The notes under the pieces: model-generated | Seen by the model: the letters and a program-made list of their open reading frames with translations, nothing else | Databases searched by the model: none | What the model was told of the DNA's origin: nothing | In this document: positions 51,222-61,736 of the stretch, one piece after another | How the letters are laid out: each line of letters starts with the position of its first letter | Position numbering within the stretch: position 1 is the stretch's first letter | Program-made: the position numbers and the translations under genes | Assembly (NCBI GenBank): GCA_900450455.1 | Contig: UGGN01000001.1 | Span: 62,001 to 126,000 of the forward strand | Direction: 5' to 3' | Length of the DNA stretch: 64,000 bases | Origin: [Eubacterium] infirmum | GTDB taxonomy: Bacteria; Bacillota; Clostridia; Peptostreptococcales; Anaerovoracaceae

Positions 51222-52577
51222 TTGAATAAAGAAGAAATCCTAAAAAAAGTCCTTCTTGATATAAAAAGCAATGTTACTCAAGCTACATACGATTCATTTA
51301 TATCAAAAGTAAAGATACATAATATTTTAGAAAATCCTAATCTCGTTGAATTATCAGCGGATAAAGAGTTTACTTGTAATATCCTAAATCGAAGATATAA
51401 TCATTTTTTTGAGGATTCCCTAAAATCTGTTCTAGGCAAAAGTTACCGTGTTGTTATCAAGACAGAATTTGAATATAAAGAAAACAACAAAGTAATAGAT
51501 GATACCAAAAAATCTACAGCTTATAATTTAAATTTTTATTCAAGTAAAGAGAAGATTTTTAATCCTAAATTTACCTTCGATAATTTTGTTGTGGGTAATA
51601 GCAATACTTATGCTTATTCAGCATGCATGGCTGTTGCAAAAAACCCTTCTTCTGCTTATAACCCTTTGTTTATCTACGGTAAATCCGGTTTAGGTAAAAC
51701 ACATTTGCTTAATGCCATAGGAATATATATATTGGAAAATAACGAGAATATGAGAATTCTCTATGTTTCTTCCGAAACATTTACAAACGATTTTATCAAA
51801 GCTCTTCAAGAAGGAAAGGCTTTTGAATTTAAATCAAAATATAGAAAAGCCGATGTTTTACTTGTCGACGATATTCAATTTTTAGAAGGTAAAGAAGGTA
51901 TTCAGGAAGAATTTTTTCACACATTTAACTCATTACACGAGGATAATAAGCAGATTATATTATCCGGGGATAAACCACCTAACAAGCTGGTTAAACTTGA
52001 TGAAAGACTTAGATCGCGTTTTGGTTGGAATATGATTGCAGAAATTGCACCACCGGATTATGAGACTAGAGTAGCAATACTTAGAAAAAAAGCTGAACTT
52101 TTTAATGTCGAGCTAGATGATGATGTTGAACAGGTAATAGCTATGATTTCCGATAAAATAAAAGATAATATTAGAGAATTAGAAGGTGCTTTTACCAGAA
52201 TTCATGCTTTTGCTCAGATGGGTAATCTAAAAATTGATATGAAACTTGCTAAATCTTGTCTTACAGATGTTGTTTCAATCGGTGGAAATATAAGTCCTGA
52301 TAAGATAAAATCAACTGTTTCAAAACATTATAATATCAAGGTTTCTGATTTAGAATCCGATAGTAGAAAGAGTGAATTTGCTTATCCCAGACAAATAGCT
52401 ATGTATCTATGCCGTGTCCACACTGATTTATCTCTTCCTAAAATAGGAAAGTTATTTGGTGATAAACATTATTCTACAGTTAAGCACGGTTGCGATAAGA
52501 TAGAAGATGATTTAAAAGATAATAAAGAGTTAAGAGAAATTATTGATCAACTAAATGATGAATTAAAGACTATATAA
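51222..52577 (+). CDS. dnaA: Chromosomal replication initiator DnaA
   Basis: 451 aa from a TTG start; AGGGAGG lies 9 nt upstream and no ATG fits better. Domain I (1-80) binds partners. The AAA+ domain has GKSGLGKTHLLNAIG (Walker A) and VLLVDDIQFLEGKE (Walker B). Domain IV ends with the DnaA-box-binding signature LSLPKIGKLFGDKHYSTVKHG. It melts oriC and starts helicase loading. The TTG start may limit its synthesis. Confidence 0.98.
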   Translation: MNKEEILKKVLLDIKSNVTQATYDSFISKVKIHNILENPNLVELSADKEFTCNILNRRYNHFFEDSLKSVLGKSYRVVIKTEFEYKENNKVIDDTKKSTAYNLNFYSSKEKIFNPKFTFDNFVVGNSNTYAYSACMAVAKNPSSAYNPLFIYGKSGLGKTHLLNAIGIYILENNENMRILYVSSETFTNDFIKALQEGKAFEFKSKYRKADVLLVDDIQFLEGKEGIQEEFFHTFNSLHEDNKQIILSGDKPPNKLVKLDERLRSRFGWNMIAEIAPPDYETRVAILRKKAELFNVELDDDVEQVIAMISDKIKDNIRELEGAFTRIHAFAQMGNLKIDMKLAKSCLTDVVSIGGNISPDKIKSTVSKHYNIKVSDLESDSRKSEFAYPRQIAMYLCRVHTDLSLPKIGKLFGDKHYSTVKHGCDKIEDDLKDNKELREIIDQLNDELKTI

Positions 52578-52600
52578 ACTTATCCTCATTCATCCATATA

Positions 52601-52675
52601 TTATCCACATACTTATACTTCTATAAATGAGGATAAAAAATGACTTATTTTCAAAGCTTAACATAATTATCCACT
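52601..52675. other. oriC, second DnaA-box cluster after dnaA
   Basis: A perfect DnaA box TTATCCACA at 52601-52609 and TTATCCACT at 52667-52675 lie between dnaA and dnaN, with two weaker boxes (TTATCCTCA near 52580; GAGGATAAA near 52629). AT-rich DNA follows at 52690-52735 and may be the unwinding element. Confidence 0.8.
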
Positions 52676-52747
52676 GTTTCCACAGACCTTATTACTAATA
52701 TTATTATATATAAGTTAATAATAAAATTACATTTTCAGGAGGTTTTT

Positions 52748-53866
52748 ATGAAGTTCACATGTAATCAATTAGAATTAACAAGAACTCTTAACATTGTATC
52801 TAAAGCTATAAGTTCAAGAACAACAATACCTACACTTAAAGGTATTAATATCGATATTAAATCAGGTATAGCAACATTTACAGCATCTGATATGGATATA
52901 ACTATAGAAAATTCAATAGAAGTAGCTAATTCAGAAGACGGTTCTATTGTTGTTCCTGCAAAACTATTTGGTGATATAGTAAGAAAGCTTCCTAATAATG
53001 ACATAGATTTTAACTGTGAAGATGAAAAAATTACTATAAAATGCCTAACATCAGAGTTTTCTTTAGTAGGAATGCCATCAGATGAGTTTCCTAACATAAA
53101 GAATACTGAGGAGGATGCAAAGAAATTAACTTTTGATAAGCTTAAATTTGCTGATATGATTAGAAAAACTTCATTTGCAGCAAGTATTGACCAAACAAAG
53201 GGTGTAATTACAGGTATTCTTCTTGAAATAGCTAATGATAACATCAAAATGGTAGCTATAGATGGATATAGAATGGCCATTACATCAGAAGAAATGGCAA
53301 ACAAAGAAAATCATAGAATAATAATATCTGCAAAAATAATGAATGAAATAAGCAAGATTATTTCAGAAACAAACTTAAATTCCGATAGTGAAGATATTAA
53401 TATATTAGTTGATAATAAGAGTGCTGTTTTGATGATAGATAATATCAAGGTTATTATGAGATTGATAGCCGGAGAATTTATCAAATATCAGGATATTATT
53501 CCAAAGACTGCTTCAATAAATGTAAAATTAAGAAGATCTGAGCTTATGGAATGCGTAGAGAGAGCTTCACTTCTGTCAAAGGAAGGTAAGAACAACCTCA
53601 TAAAACTTTCAATAAAGGATAATGTTATTACAATTACATCACGTTCAGAAGAAGGTAATGTAAAAGAAGATTTACTGGCAGAGAAGACAGGTGAAGACCT
53701 CGATATAGGGTTTAATGCCAAATATATAATAGATATACTAAAAGTTATAAGTGATGAAGAGATAATCATGAAATTTAATACAAGTATTTCACCATGCCTA
53801 ATTACTCCGGTAGAAGGTGAAAGATATGAATACCTTGTACTTCCGGTAAGATTATCGAATATGTAA
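52748..53866 (+). CDS. dnaN: DNA polymerase III sliding clamp, beta subunit
   Basis: 372 aa, three clamp domains. It starts MKFTCNQLELTRTLNIVSKAISSRTTIPTLKGI and ends YEYLVLPVRLSNM, the conserved C-terminal groove sequence (LPVRL) bound by partners. AGGAGG precedes the ATG. It encircles DNA and tethers polymerase and repair proteins. recF follows after 1 nt; the small S4-domain gene usually between them in Firmicutes is absent. Confidence 0.97.
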   Translation: MKFTCNQLELTRTLNIVSKAISSRTTIPTLKGINIDIKSGIATFTASDMDITIENSIEVANSEDGSIVVPAKLFGDIVRKLPNNDIDFNCEDEKITIKCLTSEFSLVGMPSDEFPNIKNTEEDAKKLTFDKLKFADMIRKTSFAASIDQTKGVITGILLEIANDNIKMVAIDGYRMAITSEEMANKENHRIIISAKIMNEISKIISETNLNSDSEDINILVDNKSAVLMIDNIKVIMRLIAGEFIKYQDIIPKTASINVKLRRSELMECVERASLLSKEGKNNLIKLSIKDNVITITSRSEEGNVKEDLLAEKTGEDLDIGFNAKYIIDILKVISDEEIIMKFNTSISPCLITPVEGERYEYLVLPVRLSNM

Positions 53867-53867
53867 G

Positions 53868-54971
53868 ATGCATATAGAAAAAATAGAGCTGCATAATTTT
53901 AGAAACTATAGCAATTTAGAATTAGAATTCAGCAAAAATGTTAATTTAATATTAGGAAAGAATGCTCAAGGAAAGACGAACCTATTAGAAGCAGTTTATT
54001 TAACTGCCATAGGTCGTTCTTTTCGTACATCAAAGGATATTGACCTAGTTAAATTCAATGAAAATAATTCTATAGTAAAGGTATGGGCAGAAAAGGAACT
54101 AAATAGTACAACAGTCGAAATATCAATAAAAAGAAAAGGCGAAAAAAGTTCCGAAAAGTTTATAAAGAAAGATAAAAAAAACGTAACTAGGACTTCACAG
54201 CTGCTAAAAAATATTTTGATAGTTATATTTTCCCCTGAAGATTTAAAAATAGTAAAAGATGAACCGGAAAAGAGGAGAAAATTTATAGATAGGGAGTTAA
54301 GTCAAATATCTCCAAAATACTATAACAGCTTATCTAACTATAAAAAATCTCTTTTACAGAGAAATACATATCTAAAAGAAGAAAATTTAGAGCCTTCAAT
54401 AATAGATATTTGGGATGTACAGTTATCAAAATATGGAGCAGAGGTAATATTTTTAAGAGAGAAGTTTATAGAGAAACTCAGTGAGTACAGTTCTAAAATA
54501 CATTCAGGTATAACAGGTGGTAAGGAAAAATTAGATATTTTATATGAGCCAAATGTTGAAATAAAACAAAGTTTATCTGAGCAGGAAGATTTTATTTATA
54601 GTGAGCTAAAAAATTCTTTTAAAACTGATTCAAGAAATAGGAATACTTCTGTCGGTCCTCATAGAGATGATATTTTGTTTGTTGTAAATGATATAGATAT
54701 GAGAAATTTTGGTTCACAGGGGCAGCAGAGAACTTGTGCTTTATCGTTGAAATTGGCGGAACTTAACCTTATTAAAGAAAAAACTGATGAGGATGCTATA
54801 TTGTTATTAGACGATGTTATGAGCGAACTTGATGCTGATAGACAGGAATTCTTAATAGATACTATGAAAAATAATCAATTATTTATAACGACGACAGAGC
54901 TTGATCAAAATATAAAGGATAAGTTTAAAGAGTTAAAAATTTTCTATATAGAAAATGGAAATCTTATTTAA
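53868..54971 (+). CDS. recF: DNA repair protein RecF
   Basis: 367 aa, an SMC-like ATPase without long coiled coils. Walker A GKNAQGKTNLLEAV, the ABC signature region FGSQGQQRTCALSLKLAEL and Walker B ILLLDDVMSELDADRQ are intact. It helps load RecA at gaps through RecO and RecR. It starts 1 nt after dnaN, so expression is coupled. Confidence 0.97.
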   Translation: MHIEKIELHNFRNYSNLELEFSKNVNLILGKNAQGKTNLLEAVYLTAIGRSFRTSKDIDLVKFNENNSIVKVWAEKELNSTTVEISIKRKGEKSSEKFIKKDKKNVTRTSQLLKNILIVIFSPEDLKIVKDEPEKRRKFIDRELSQISPKYYNSLSNYKKSLLQRNTYLKEENLEPSIIDIWDVQLSKYGAEVIFLREKFIEKLSEYSSKIHSGITGGKEKLDILYEPNVEIKQSLSEQEDFIYSELKNSFKTDSRNRNTSVGPHRDDILFVVNDIDMRNFGSQGQQRTCALSLKLAELNLIKEKTDEDAILLLDDVMSELDADRQEFLIDTMKNNQLFITTTELDQNIKDKFKELKIFYIENGNLI

Positions 54972-55011
54972 TATATGTATTAAATTGATATATATATTAC
55001 AGATTAAAAAT

Positions 55012-55033
55012 ATCGCCTTAGGGCGATTTTTTT
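55012..55033 (+). terminator. Terminator of the dnaA-dnaN-recF unit
   Basis: ATCGCC-TTAG-GGCGAT is a perfect 6-bp stem followed by seven T. It separates recF from the gyrB promoter. Confidence 0.85.
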
Positions 55034-55071
55034 ATATATAGTAATAATTTTTCTTGTAAAGAAGTAAAAAC

Positions 55072-55100
55072 TTGTTAAAAAGTTAATTTTATTGTATAAT
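55072..55100 (+). promoter_or_regulatory. gyrBA promoter
   Basis: TTGTTA (55072-55077) and TATAAT (55095-55100) are spaced by 17 bp, giving a leader of about 40 nt to the gyrB ATG. Confidence 0.8.
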
Positions 55101-55147
55101 ATATGCTATCGTTTTGATAAAAAAATTAGAAGGAAAGCGAGGATTAA

Positions 55148-57073
<1,926 letters not shown>

Positions 57074-57089
57074 GAAGGGAGGGTAAACA

Positions 57090-59585
57090 ATGTCAGATCT
57101 TTTAGAAGATACAAGATTAGAACAAACCGAGATATATTCGGAAATGAAAAAATCGTATATTGATTATGCGATGAGTGTTATTGTCGGCAGAGCCCTTCCT
57201 GATGTAAGAGACGGACTAAAACCGGTACATAGAAGAATTCTCTATGGAATGGGACATCTGGGAGTAACACCGGATAAGCCACATAAGAAGTCAGCCCGTA
57301 TCGTCGGTGAAGTAATGGGTAAATATCACCCTCACGGTGACAGTTCAATATACGATGCAATGGTAAGACTTGCACAGGACTTCTCTACCAGATATATGCT
57401 CGTAGATGGTCATGGTAACTTCGGTTCGGTGGATGGCGACTCGGCCGCTGCTATGCGTTATACGGAAGCAAGGATGACTCCTTTTGCTCTCGAAATGCTT
57501 AGAGATATTGAAAAAGAAACTGTTGATTTTAGAGATAATTTTGATGGTGAAGAGAAAGAACCTGTAGTTTTACCTAGCAGATTTCCTAACCTACTTGTAA
57601 ACGGATCAAATGGTATAGCTGTAGGTATGGCAACATCAATACCTCCACATAACCTAAAAGAGGTGATTGATGCGACAATTCGGGTTATTGACGAGCCGGA
57701 TTGCGATATAGAAGAGCTTATCAAAATTGTTAAGGGTCCGGATTTTCCAACGGGTGCCCAGATACTTGGCAAAGCCGGTATGAGAGAAGCTTACAGAACC
57801 GGTACAGGTAAGGTTAAGGTTAGATCTTGCTGTGAAATAGAAGAGACAGATCGCGGAAAGTCACAGATTGTAATAACTGAGATTCCATACATGGTTAACA
57901 AGGCCAGACTTATTGAGAAGATGGCTGACCTGGTTAAGGAAAAGAAGATAGAGGGCGTTTCAGCTATTCGTGACGAGTCAAACCGTGAAGGTATTAGAAT
58001 TGTTGTTGAGCTAAAGAGAGATGCAAATCCTCAGATTACGCTAAACAGATTCTATAAACATACTCAACTACAGGACAGCTTCAGCATGATAATGCTTGCG
58101 CTTGTAGATGGAAAGCCGGAAGTTTTAACACTTAAGAGATTCCTAGAGGAATATGTAAAGTTCCAAAAGGAAGTAGTGACAAGAAGAACAAAATTTGACT
58201 TAGCAAAGGCAGAGGCGAGAGCTCACATCTTAGAAGGATTGAGAATTGCTTTAGATAACATCGATGCTGTAATAAAGACTATTCGTGAGTCATACAGCAA
58301 TGCTAAGGAAAATCTGATGGAAAACTTCGGTCTTTCGGATATTCAGGCACAGGCAATCCTCGACATGAGACTTGCCAGACTTCAGGGATTGGAGCGCGAG
58401 AAGATTGAAAATGAATATAATGAGCTTATGAAGAGGATTGCTTACTATAAGTCACTTCTTGCAGACGAAGTTCTTTTGATGGGAGTTATCAAGGATGAAC
58501 TCATAGAGATAAGAGATAAGTTTGGAGACGAAAGGCGCACCAAGATTATCAGAGATGAAGGTGAATTCGATGAGGAAGACCTTGTTGAAGAGGAAAATGT
58601 AACAATTACATTCACTCATCTCGGATATATAAAGAGAGTTCCGGCTGATACATATAAGGCACAGAAACGTGGAGGAAAGGGTATTACAGGCGTTACAACT
58701 AGAGATAACGACTTTGTTAAGGATCTTGTAATGACTTCAACTCACGATAATCTCATGTTCTTTACAAATACCGGAAAAGCTCATAAGATTAAGGCTTACG
58801 AGATTCCGGAAGCTACGAGAACAGCGAGAGGGACACCTGCAATTAACTTCCTAAATCTTCTTCAGAGGGAGAGAATTACAGCAGTTATTCCGGTTAAGGA
58901 ATTCTCGGATGATAAATACCTGATTGCAATTACGAAGAACGGTTTAATTAAGAAAACGGCTCTTAACGAGTTTGATACAAAGAGAACAACCGGCTTAATT
59001 GCAATAAATCTAAAGGATGAGGATGAACTAATCGCAATTAAACAATCCACAGGAAGCAACAATATCATCATTGTTACAAGAAAGGGTAAATGTATCTGCT
59101 TCTCAGAAAAGGACGTCAGACCTATGGGAAGAATCGCTAGCGGTGTAAGAGCGATAAAGCTCGATAAGGATGATGAAGTAGTTTCTATGGAATTGGTTGA
59201 ACCTGAGCAGCAACTTATGGTCGTAACCGAAAACGGATTTGGTAAACGTACACCTGTTGAGGAGTACAAGATTCAAGTACGTGGAGGAAAGGGTCTTTTG
59301 ACATATGATAAGGCCAAGTTCAGCAAGACAGGAGCCCTTATCGGAGCTATGGTTGTAGATGAAAGCGACGAGATTTTGATGATTAACTCGGATGGAATAA
59401 TTATCAGAATTAGAGCGAGTGAGGTTTCCATCCTAGGTCGTGCAACCCAGGGCGTTAAGATTATGAAGGTCGAGGAAGGAAGCAAGATCGTTGCAATAGC
59501 AAAGGCAATACGCGATGATGAGGACGAGACCGAGGAAAACGCTTTAGGTACATCAAATGAAACAGAGGAACAGATGAGTCTATAA
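57090..59585 (+). CDS. gyrA: DNA gyrase subunit A
   Basis: 831 aa. The active-site tyrosine is in [10 protein letters not shown]. The GyrA box region reads QKRGGKG, which favours gyrase over topoisomerase IV. In the quinolone region, [12 protein letters not shown] keeps the Ser and Asp at the two positions most often changed in resistant strains. The C-terminal beta-pinwheel repeats are present, and the acidic tail (DDEDETEEN) is common in gyrase. Confidence 0.98.
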   Translation: MSDLLEDTRLEQTEIYSEMKKSYIDYAMSVIVGRALPDVRDGLKPVHRRILYGMGHLGVTPDKPHKKSARIVGEVMGKYHPHGDSSIYDAMVRLAQDFSTRYMLVDGHGNFGSVDGDSAAAMRYTEARMTPFALEMLRDIEKETVDFRDNFDGEEKEPVVLPSRFPNLLVNGSNGIAVGMATSIPPHNLKEVIDATIRVIDEPDCDIEELIKIVKGPDFPTGAQILGKAGMREAYRTGTGKVKVRSCCEIEETDRGKSQIVITEIPYMVNKARLIEKMADLVKEKKIEGVSAIRDESNREGIRIVVELKRDANPQITLNRFYKHTQLQDSFSMIMLALVDGKPEVLTLKRFLEEYVKFQKEVVTRRTKFDLAKAEARAHILEGLRIALDNIDAVIKTIRESYSNAKENLMENFGLSDIQAQAILDMRLARLQGLEREKIENEYNELMKRIAYYKSLLADEVLLMGVIKDELIEIRDKFGDERRTKIIRDEGEFDEEDLVEEENVTITFTHLGYIKRVPADTYKAQKRGGKGITGVTTRDNDFVKDLVMTSTHDNLMFFTNTGKAHKIKAYEIPEATRTARGTPAINFLNLLQRERITAVIPVKEFSDDKYLIAITKNGLIKKTALNEFDTKRTTGLIAINLKDEDELIAIKQSTGSNNIIIVTRKGKCICFSEKDVRPMGRIASGVRAIKLDKDDEVVSMELVEPEQQLMVVTENGFGKRTPVEEYKIQVRGGKGLLTYDKAKFSKTGALIGAMVVDESDEILMINSDGIIIRIRASEVSILGRATQGVKIMKVEEGSKIVAIAKAIRDDEDETEENALGTSNETEEQMSL

Positions 59586-59652
59586 GGTTTATATTGTATA
59601 CTAATTATAGTAGATATTCACCTTTGATTTTATTGAGTCAATAAGCTATAAT

Positions 59653-59687
59653 AAGCCTGTATGTGATACTAAACCGCATACAGGCTT
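59653..59687 (+). terminator. Terminator after gyrA, directly before the anti-sigma gene
   Basis: AAGCCTGTATG pairs perfectly with CATACAGGCTT (11 bp, 13-nt loop), followed by TTAC. The ribosome site of the anti-sigma gene begins only 7 nt later, so the hairpin may also act as a leader structure. Confidence 0.75.
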
Positions 59688-59703
59688 TTACATGGAGGAA
59701 AAG

Positions 59704-60102
59704 ATGGATAATTTAAGAATTACCATTCCCGGCAAACCTGAATATATGACTATGGTAAGGCTTACAACAAGCTCGATTGCCGCAATGGCGGGATTTAATC
59801 TCGAGGACACGGATGACATAAAGATGGCTGTTTCAGAGGCATGCAAAAACGTTTCGTGTCACGGAGAGCAGGGCTTGAGTGATCAGTACGAAATATCGTT
59901 TAAGATGGATGAGGGATATCTTGAGATTAAGGTAGTAGATGCGTGTGAGAAGCATACGCTTGCAAAGGTTAATAAGACCTGTTTACACTGTCCTAAGGAC
60001 GGTGATATTGGTGTTATCGTGATCAAATCACTTATGGACGAAGTTGAGTTTGGACGCGATGATAATAATCATAAGTTTATCAGTATGGTGAAGAAAAAAT
60101 GA
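59704..60102 (+). CDS. RsbW/SpoIIAB-like anti-sigma factor (HATPase)
   Basis: 132 aa, a GHKL serine-kinase-type domain. The N box is SEACKNVSCHG, and DGDIGVIVIKSLMDEVEF is the G-box-like segment. RsbW-type proteins bind and silence a SigB/SigF-family sigma factor and phosphorylate an anti-anti-sigma partner. The ATG at 59704 has GGAGG 6 nt upstream, whereas an earlier ATG at 59692 lies inside that site. It overlaps the sigma gene by 4 nt. No gene for an RsbV/SpoIIAA antagonist is adjacent. Confidence 0.88.
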   Translation: MDNLRITIPGKPEYMTMVRLTTSSIAAMAGFNLEDTDDIKMAVSEACKNVSCHGEQGLSDQYEISFKMDEGYLEIKVVDACEKHTLAKVNKTCLHCPKDGDIGVIVIKSLMDEVEFGRDDNNHKFISMVKKK

Positions 60103-60833
60103 TAGATCAGGAATTGTTTGAAGATTACAAGCAAAATCCGACAATAGAAAAAAGAAATGCACTTGTAGAAAAAAATCTTTACATGGTTGATATTTTGATA
60201 CGCAAATATCTGAGTAAAGGCGTAGAATACGACGATCTGTACCAGATTGGAGCACTTGCTTTGGTAGCTGCAGTTGAAAGATTTGACCCGGCAAAGGGTT
60301 TTGAGTTCAGTTCATTTGCTACACCGACCATACTTGGCGAAATAAAGAAGTATTTTCGTGATAAGCAGTGGAGCCTCAAGGTTCCAAGGAGGCTCAAGGA
60401 AATCGCAGCCAAGGTGCAGGATGCAAAGGATAAATTGAACAGCGAGCTGCATAGGACGCCTACAGTAGCAGAGATAGCTGAGTTTACCGGATACACGGAG
60501 GAACAGATAATCGAAGCTATAGAAAGTTCGCATGCTTATGGAACATACTCGCTGGATAAGACCTTTGATGAGGCCGGAGAGGATGGCGAAAATGCATTTT
60601 TGGAGAAGTATACCGGTTTTGACGAACACGGATACGACCAAATAGAGACTGCCGAGATAATCAACAAGGTCGTAAACACTTTTAACGATCAGTATAAATA
60701 CATATTCCGCGAAAGATTTATAAACAACAAGTCGCAGTCAGAGATAGCTAAGAGACTTGGAATATCACAGATGACAGTATCGAGAGCAGAAAAGAGCATA
60801 GTAGGAAAGTTTAGGGCGGAACTGTTTAGGTAG
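60099..60833 (+). CDS. SigB/SigF/SigG-family RNA polymerase sigma factor
   Basis: 244 aa. Region 2 has YDDLYQIGALALVAAVERFDPAKGFEFSSFATPTILGEIKKYFRDKQW. Region 3 has LHRTPTVAEIAEFTGYTEEQI, and region 4 ends ERFINNKSQSEIAKRLGISQMTVSRAEKSI. This is the group of general-stress (SigB) and forespore (SigF, SigG) factors. The SpoIIA operon order is antagonist, anti-sigma, sigma; here the antagonist is missing, so stress SigB-like or an altered SigF-like role cannot be told apart. It is coupled to its anti-sigma gene by an ATGA overlap. Confidence 0.9.
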   Translation: MIDQELFEDYKQNPTIEKRNALVEKNLYMVDILIRKYLSKGVEYDDLYQIGALALVAAVERFDPAKGFEFSSFATPTILGEIKKYFRDKQWSLKVPRRLKEIAAKVQDAKDKLNSELHRTPTVAEIAEFTGYTEEQIIEAIESSHAYGTYSLDKTFDEAGEDGENAFLEKYTGFDEHGYDQIETAEIINKVVNTFNDQYKYIFRERFINNKSQSEIAKRLGISQMTVSRAEKSIVGKFRAELFR

Positions 60834-60844
60834 GTGAGTAATTT

Positions 60845-61639
60845 ATGGACATAAAGGCAAAGCTTGGATTTATCGGATTCGGTAACATGGGTAGTGCAAT
60901 TTGCGATGGTCTGATTAAAGCAGAAGCTGTCAGCACATCTAATATATTTGCATGCGCAAATAACTGGGATAAGTTACTTAAAAAAGCAGAATCAAGACAG
61001 ATTAAGGCTTGTAAGAATGCGGAAGAGCTTGTAAAAAGTTCGGATATGATTGTGATTGCAGTAAAATCGAACATGGTTGAGAAGGTCTTGGAGCCGCTTA
61101 AGGAAGAGCTTAAGGGAAAGATTATAGTTTCAATCGCAGCGGGCTGCAATTCAGACTTTTATGAGAAGCTTTTAGGGAACGAGTATAATTACATTGTGAC
61201 GATGCCGAATACTCCGATTTCAATTTGTGAAGGTGTTCTTTTATGTGAGGAAAATCATAGACTTACGGCAGAGCAGCTGGAACACTTTATGAGTATTTTC
61301 TCAACTGTAGCGACGGTTGAATTCATAGAGAGCAAGGTGTTTTCAGTGGCCGGAACTATAAGCGGCTGCGGACCTGCTTTTGTTGCGATGTTCATAGAAG
61401 CGCTCGGAGATGCAGGTGTTAAGTACGGACTCAAGAGAGATGTAGCATATAGACTTGCATCAAAGGTAGTTTCCGGAACAGGCGAGCTCCAGCTTGCGAC
61501 GGGGGCACATCCGGCAGCTATGAAGGATACTGTTTGCTCACCGGGAGGAACCACAATCAAGGGAGTGACATCGCTTGAAGAAAATGGATTTAGAGCTGCG
61601 GTAATCAAGGCGATAGATGCGATAGAACAGAAGCGATGA
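60845..61639 (+). CDS. proC: Pyrroline-5-carboxylate reductase
   Basis: 264 aa. An N-terminal Rossmann motif LGFIGFGNMGSAICDGL, VTMPNTPISICEGV, and the C-terminal signature VCSPGGTTIKGVTSLEENGFRAAVIKAIDA are all typical of ProC. It makes proline from pyrroline-5-carboxylate with NAD(P)H. In an ornithine fermenter this also links ornithine, via P5C, to proline, a common Stickland electron acceptor; that link is inference. It starts 11 nt after the sigma gene, so it may be co-transcribed. Confidence 0.95.
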   Translation: MDIKAKLGFIGFGNMGSAICDGLIKAEAVSTSNIFACANNWDKLLKKAESRQIKACKNAEELVKSSDMIVIAVKSNMVEKVLEPLKEELKGKIIVSIAAGCNSDFYEKLLGNEYNYIVTMPNTPISICEGVLLCEENHRLTAEQLEHFMSIFSTVATVEFIESKVFSVAGTISGCGPAFVAMFIEALGDAGVKYGLKRDVAYRLASKVVSGTGELQLATGAHPAAMKDTVCSPGGTTIKGVTSLEENGFRAAVIKAIDAIEQKR

Positions 61640-61664
61640 AACAATGCTGAAATATATGAAAAAT

Positions 61665-61706
61665 AAGCCGGTGATTACAGTTTGATAGACTGTGAATCAC
61701 CGGCTT
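61665..61706. terminator. Bidirectional terminator between proC and the ABC exporter genes
   Basis: AAGCCGGTGATT pairs perfectly with AATCACCGGCTT (12 bp). An inner ACAG/CTGT stem extends it. It serves the convergent genes on both sides. Confidence 0.88.
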
Positions 61707-61736
61707 TATGTTTTGTTGGTTATTTATATAAATGAA

